DNA of 64,000 bases, taken from contig KB310159.1 of the NCBI GenBank assembly GCA_000328365.1, positions 5,129-69,128 of the forward strand, read 5' to 3'. Positions within the stretch are counted from its first letter, which is position 1; each line of letters starts with the position of its first letter. The stretch comes from Capitella teleta (taxonomy: Eukaryota > Annelida > Polychaeta > Capitellidae). Shown one piece after another: positions 58,128 through 64,000 of this stretch. Both the position numbers and the translations under genes were made by a program. The notes below the pieces were generated by a model that made no database searches, was not told where the DNA came from, and was given only the letters and a program-made list of their open reading frames with translations.

Positions 58128-61059
58128 CATTTGCATGCATTCTGTTTTCTGGTTTACTACTCGAGTATTGTTACCATGTGTTTCTATATTCGGTGTTTAC
58201 ACGCTATGGTTGTTCGTAACAATGTCCACATTGCGCCACTCTCTCAAGACTTGCACTTAGACTGACCGCTGATCACTCAGAGATCGTTATGACCAGAGCC
58301 GAGGCGAACAGGCAGAAGATGCTCCGCACATCCGTAGCCTTCGAACCCTGGGCGTCATAACGCTCGCCTTACTCATCTGGTGAGTGCCGTTCGTCGATCG
58401 TCGTTTTACCCATTTTCATTTCTAAACCAATCCTGCTTCCGATTTAACTATTTGAAGTGTGCTTCTGGCTTTCGTACATCAACTCAACAATAAATCGTCT
58501 GCTGTATTTTGGGGCAAATCAGGAGCTCAGCAACGCTTTCAGATCTCTCGTCCGTCCGTCCCCTGTTGTTGTTGAAAACAACATGGATTCTCAGAATCAC
58601 GTCACTTCACGTTATTTTGTTTCTTTGTCAATTTAATGCAGTTGACACTTGTACTTTTTTTTTCTTTGTCGTCTAACAACATTATTGTAAACGTGTTTAA
58701 CGTAGCTATGGTCCAAATAGTGATATTGCTGGATAATAGCTGATTTTCTACCAGCACCTAGGTCCCTGGGGTTTTATTGCAAATTAATTTCCTATGAATC
58801 GAGTTAATAAATATTCCATAAACATCCGATCCGCAGCAAGATCGTTATCATTAAAAAAAAAAAAAAAATCTCATGAAAATACTGTTAGTGCTTCTGTAAA
58901 ATACGCTTCCATTTTTTACTTTTATTTTTGGCCTGAAAACCTTGAAGATAATGGCAGGAAGGTTCTGGAAGAAAAAAAGAGCCTGGTGACCTGGGGTCAC
59001 CTTGGATGACCAAGGCTCCAGTTTGTTCTCAAATGTTTAACCAATAACTCTGAAAATGATCTTTATAATTATTTAATCATTTAGATCAAAATGACTGCAC
59101 CTAATGAACCTAGCAACAGAATTGAATGTTTGTTTTGCTTTGTTTTTATTTTTTTTATTTTTTTTTTATTTTTTATTTTTTATTTTTTATTTTATTTTTT
59201 ATTTAATTTTTTTTTATCAACGTGCAATGGTAGCCGTAAATCGTTATAAAAATAATATGTTACCGGACGAATCATTTTTTCCACTTTTAATGAATATTTC
59301 TTGTAAAACATTACGACTCGAATAGTGATCAATATCGAGGCATTTATTTTGTCTCTCCTTCCATCATGAGTCAAATGAGTCAAAGTTTCTTTATTAAAAA
59401 TCTACCTTGTGAATTTTACTTCTGAACACAGGTTCAGGAATGGTTTGACCTGCACAATACCAAATCTGAGTCCATTCGACCGTAATATCACTTCCCCAAT
59501 ATGCATATAATTATATAGGGTACTAAGGGTGGCGTTTAGTATACTTGTGCAATAACATTCTCTCATTCAAAAGTGGCCTCCTTTATATTGTAGGCCTACA
59601 ATTATCGGTCCGTGCTTGCTATATGTATGAAATGTATTTATTAACACGGTTTTTAATATATGTAATTGATTTCTGGGTGAATAATATAACAGACTTATCT
59701 TATCGACCTTCAAAAAGGTCTGATACGACAAAATGATTTCTTCAGAATTGGCTGCTTGCCAAATTTGGTTGTGTTCACGTAATTCATATATATATATGTG
59801 GCATTAGGGCACACGGCGAGCGATTACACACGAAATTGCTGGGAGCTAATGAAAATCTACGTGTGATCTACTATCATTAACCTATATGGTTACGTCATTG
59901 TACGGATCGATGCTGCAGATGATTCGATATGGGCAACGATTTACCCACAGGCATATGTTGAGGCATAATTCAACGTTATATATGGCATTAGATGATATTG
60001 TAAATCATCAGGCAAGCATCATTCCATATTTGATCGAAGAATTTCCGGAGAACATCGACTGTTTTAGCTATCACTTCTGGTTAAAATCGACATACGTTGG
60101 TATATTATGTCAATAATTTTTATCCCCAGTTGAATATAATTCGAGAGATACAATAAATGACTGCAAATGATTTGGATAAGAAGGTTTTTGATGCAACCGA
60201 CAGCTGTGCCTGGTATGTGGACTGCAAAGGAAAATGCCTCACCTGTCCTCCTTTGAGTGAGCAGCTGTCGCTCGTTAATTAATGCGCAGTCGACGCGAAG
60301 GTGTGCGCGAGTTTCGCCCCGCGGTTAAAACCACGTAGGGGCGGCGATGCAGTGGTGTTATTTCGAACAAACGTGAACTTAAATGCAATAAAATACTTTG
60401 TTTTATCCTGCTTTCAGAGTGCTAATGTAGAACATCGTGTAGAATACTAGCACCATAAATGAAGCGATATGATTGAGATAAATAATTGACGTGACTGAAG
60501 GTGTAGGGAGACCGATTGGTGCTATACGTATTAAATCCCAATAACCTAATTATTGGTAATTGAGCGATTACTGCCAGATATCTGGATACCTCCCATTAAT
60601 GATGTTTATAAAGACCCTCATTACACACACGCACCCACCCTTTCTCACCCTCACGACATGTCCTTATTGTGTAGATACATTATCACCATGTTGCCAGGAA
60701 ATGTCGAATGTTATCGATTTACAACGACTATAATTATGTGCATACATTTCAAGATAATTGACAGCATATTGAGGTATTATGGTTAACCTTTTTGTCCTTG
60801 ACTTATAACAATGTTAATCCAGATGATGAAATTGCTTTAAACTGATTAACGAGAATTATAACCCTCATTTACCCAAGCAAAAGCTTAAAGCTATTTAGAC
60901 ATAAGTGAGGTCTGAATCCCCCGAAGGAAATAAAAGGATATTTTACAAATCACACATACGTACGTATAGTCAATCAGTGATCAAAGTGGGTTAAAGGTTA
61001 TTTTTGTTACGTAATGAGTAATCTTGATGTTGTGACGTAATGAAACTGATGGCCCCTCG
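58128..61059. other. Intergenic with low-complexity tracts
   Basis: An A-run at 58853-58868 and a T-rich/TTTTA tract at 59140-59215. A short cysteine-bearing open segment at 60181-60282 (SCAWYVDCKGKCLTCPP) ends in a stop and has no start or partner. No gene supported. Confidence 0.45.
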
Positions 61060-61071
61060 TCAAAGGAAATG

Positions 61072-61403
61072 GAGGGGGCACCGGATAGCGCAGTGGGTTA
61101 AACCGCTTACTACAATCCTATGCCGACCGTGGGGGTCGAGGTCCCGGGTTCGAGACCCGATCAGGCCACGGGCGTTATGATTGTGAATTACAATTGTAAT
61201 TCTTCGGTGACTCTGCAGTGCTGCGTAACTGCGTAACAAGGCCGAGCGCTGTGTACTACTGTCTATGGTGGTATGCAGGATAAAGAACCCTTGGGATTTA
61301 TCGATAAGAGTAGGGGAAAACCCCGGTCCCAGGCCTTCTGTTCTGGCGCCCGTATCACCCGAACGGGTTGGGTGGAGCCGTAAAACCCCAATCACTCACT
61401 CAC
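61072..61403 (+). mobile_element. tRNA-derived SINE, full-length young copy
   Basis: A box TAGCGCAGTGG and B box GGTTCGAGACC are intact; body and CACTCACTCA tail match the copy at 12460-12818 closely. It is bounded by an exact 12-bp duplication TCAAAGGAAATG (61060-61071 and 61404-61415). The perfect duplication and intact promoter mean recent retroposition. The 111-aa minus-strand frame here is SINE antisense. Confidence 0.95.
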
Positions 61404-61415
61404 TCAAAGGAAATG

Positions 61416-63552
61416 AAGTTTATAGATTAAACATTATTTACTAGAATACCACAAGAAATTTACCAGGTTGCACAAAACAGTGTAAACTTTCATTTGCATA
61501 TACGTACATATCATATTTCGTATACATGTAACGGATATAGAATATGGCCGGATAGAAATGCTCAGAAGAAAAGGAACCAGTCGCACACAGAGCAAAAACC
61601 TCAACACCCAACATCTGTTACACCTCTCTTAAACATAAATGTTTTCCGCGCATTTGTAATTTTCCCCTACAGTTGTCAATAATTATTACAAGGTTAATAT
61701 AATCATATGCATGACTCACTTCTATAAAAACACACGTGCTAATTGTATAGTGAAACAGATTCCATGAAAACAACAAATGGAAAAATAATTACCATCAATC
61801 TTGTCGGCACAGATTAGCGTCCATTTCGTGTTCACCGTTGCATTTATTTATAACGTGATCTACATTTCTGACAATAGCATCAACAACAAGACCAAGTTTG
61901 ATGATCATGGAAGCATTGGATATTCGACTTATTTGCATTCAAAAAGGTTGTTTGGGATGGTTCAATATGTCAATCAACCATAACATTTACATGTAAATGA
62001 GCTAGAAACATATCATTATAAATTAAATTTATAATTAAGCCACAATAAAAGGTATACGGGCAAATGTCAATAGTTTGCTTCCTCCACCTACATATTATAC
62101 CCAACCAATCCATTTGGGAGTACACCATCGATTATGCTGTCACTATTTACAAAAGGGATTCACACACCAGCCGAGTAATAATGAGAAATAGTCCATTTAG
62201 AGATCACCTTAAGCTGATTTCAACACTGAATGACAAAGACCAAACCACTCAATCTCCTGTATATGAGCCAAGGAAATTACTTCAGAAGAAATTCCTTCAG
62301 AGAAAGTGAGAATATGTTTTGATGACAGCTTCGATTGGAATAACGCTGTGTTTCTTTTGTCTATACTTACCTGTCACCCTCTCGTTGACGGCTATTCTTA
62401 CACCATGCAGCCTGTGCATGCATGATAATTGTAAATAATTATGTCATACGACATTAAAAGGCAAACCCAGCCTGCGAATCCAGATATTCATAACTCCATG
62501 AATTGAAATGGAAAGAAAAAAGAACTCAAGTGTCCTTAGAATACTGGAATCCACAAACTTATTCTTCTCTCACAGAATGTATTCATTATGCTTACAAATA
62601 TTCACGCAGATTCCTCGTGACCTACGGTGTTCTTGTGTTCATTGCTTAGTATAAAACGTGATAATATTGACTTTTCTTTGGTGGTTTGCAATAAAGATAA
62701 GTAGGTGTCATCTATGGCTTGAGTGGATGTTCGTTTTTTGTTTTGTTTTGTGATTTCTTCTTTGGGTTTGGGTTTCGTTACAATGGCGTACATCGATTTA
62801 ATTCTTAAAAGTCCATTTCTCATCGTTTTCGCTTTCGATCTCATCTGGTAGAATGTGTGGCGCTTGTGAAAGTAGTGAATTACAGAATTTCTCTGAAGAA
62901 AATTAAATAAATAAATAAATAAAGAAATAAAGAAAAAACTGATGTGAAAGAGAATAAATCCAACAATTCAAGTATTTATTTAGAGTATATTGCTTTAAAA
63001 CATAAATCATTACAGACAACATATGATGATAGTCGAATAATACTTGCATATTAATTACTTAAGCATTGCTTACCTTGTATTTTAAGACGCGATTAAGTTA
63101 TACAAAAGTTGACTCCACCTTTAGATGTACATGGTAATGTTTATTAATTTAAGAAATGAAGATAAATATACCATTACACACTATCAAACAAAGTATCAAA
63201 GTCAAGTAAGAAAGAATAGAATAATATAATGTCCTTAATATAAATAATAAAAATAAATAATGTGCATACAAAACCAAATTCACTTCTCAAAACAATCGAG
63301 CTCAAAATAATTCAGAAGAAAATAATTAAGAAGAAAATCAGAAAGAAACAAGCCAGTAATGGAGATTAAAAGCCAAATCAATCTTTTTATACTCTGATTA
63401 CACGGACGCCGCTAATCCTTTGATGAGCAAATAGGTATATAATGGCTTCAAGGTATATAGACTCGTCGAATTAGGCTGTTAGCTGATGACAAACACAGAA
63501 GAGTTCAAAAAGGCACTTTCTTTTTAACTTATAAGCACGACTAGATGTTGGA
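61416..63552. other. Intergenic or 3' UTR side of the edge gene
   Basis: AT-rich with (AATA)n at about 62905-62935. No supported gene. The part near 63200-63550 may include the 3' UTR of the minus-strand gene that follows. Confidence 0.4.
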
Positions 63553-64000
63553 TCACACAGAATTCTCAAGGCCAAGCTCTTCCAAAAGGTCTGGGGCATC
63601 CATCCAATCGATCTCTGGTTCAGAGTTGGGCATTATCAAACACATGAAACGTTTCTTCGTCTTAGAATTGATGGGGAAGAGGGTTATGGGGGTGAAGTGC
63701 TCGTTGTCAACTACGTAGGCGCACAGACGGTTGTAGATGTCAGGAAACTCGTGGCGAAGACTGACGCCACGTTGCCGGAGCTGACGTTGGATGTTGATGA
63801 AGCATATTTCTCGTGCTTTTTTGCCTTCCATATTTTCAGTGAACTCGGACCCTGGTACTGCAGTAAGGATTAAGGTGTCAGCCTCAAGACGAGGCTTCGT
63901 TTGTTGGCGAGTGTGAACGGAGGCCATGTGAAGCTTGACACATTTCTTGATGGCAGGACCTTCACGTCTGTGTAAAGAATTCAGCGGAATATCTTCACCA
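63553..64000 (-). CDS. C-terminal exon of an unrecognised protein (cut by window edge)
   Basis: Minus-strand frame open from the window edge to a stop at 63553-63555, about 148 residues. An internal Met lies at 63927, but the frame upstream is equally protein-like (GEDIPLNSLHRREGPAIKKC) and continues off the window, so this is a partial exon. Composition is soluble and charged: GSEFTENMEGKKAREICFIN, QLRQRGVSLRHEFPDIYNRL, then an acidic C-terminus (EIDWMDAPDLLEELG). No transmembrane segment, no Cys/His cluster and no motif I can name. It may be a host gene or the tail of a transposon protein. Confidence 0.55.
   Translation of the reverse strand, partial: GEDIPLNSLHRREGPAIKKCVKLHMASVHTRQQTKPRLEADTLILTAVPGSEFTENMEGKKAREICFINIQRQLRQRGVSLRHEFPDIYNRLCAYVVDNEHFTPITLFPINSKTKKRFMCLIMPNSEPEIDWMDAPDLLEELGLENSV

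Overview
This is AT-rich genomic DNA from an invertebrate animal. The genes are intron-split with GT-AG junctions, several introns are only 46-60 nt long, and the intergenic space is full of degraded transposons. The gene set points the same way: a natriuretic-peptide/guanylate-cyclase type receptor, an ionotropic glutamate-receptor-like channel, a C2H2 zinc-finger regulator, zeta-crystallin quinone reductase and a home-grown tRNA-derived SINE family. The very short introns and the diverged ionotropic receptor would suit a protostome such as a crustacean-like arthropod, but I cannot name the species. There is one assembly gap (43386-43506). No bacterial, viral-genome or CRISPR features are seen.

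Layout. 1-1963: 5' part of a Ty3/gypsy-like LTR element on the minus strand. 2979-11438: a minus-strand receptor gene whose exons I could join with consistent phase: signal peptide, ANF-type ligand-binding domain, one membrane helix and a juxtamembrane segment. A second, equally compatible first exon lies at 21020-21263, so the locus has either two alternative promoters or the remnant of a tandem duplicate. 12.4-20.1 kb, between the two first exons, holds a SINE, LINE fragments, a MITE with doubled terminal repeats and an in-frame 21-bp minisatellite inside a reverse transcriptase. 21.3-30.2 kb is a gene desert with another LINE, an old SINE and a 1.13-kb element with perfect 34-bp terminal inverted repeats.

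30.7-38.4 kb: a plus-strand gene for a zinc-finger protein of about 14 fingers; its 3.6-kb first intron contains nested repeats. 39.5-41.3 kb: a complete seven-exon CRYZ-like quinone oxidoreductase on the plus strand. 45.6-51.2 kb: a plus-strand ionotropic receptor gene (nine exons placed; the signal-peptide exon is missing). 54-57.2 kb: a minus-strand PHD-finger-like ORF interrupted by a hAT-type MITE, and a PIF1-like helicase C-terminus. 57.8-63.5 kb: a pogo/Tigger-type MITE, a young SINE and non-coding sequence. 63553-64000: the last exon of an unrecognised minus-strand gene that runs off the window.

The genes are not an operon and share no obvious pathway. The two receptor genes suggest a sensory or signalling theme, but neighbourhood alone is weak evidence. 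The best candidates for something undescribed are the alternative first exons of the receptor, the atypical ionotropic receptor, the triplicated two-finger module with an in-frame 60-nt intron in the zinc-finger gene, the perfect 35-bp hairpin at 45.2 kb and the 1.13-kb inverted-repeat element carrying a spliced ORF.
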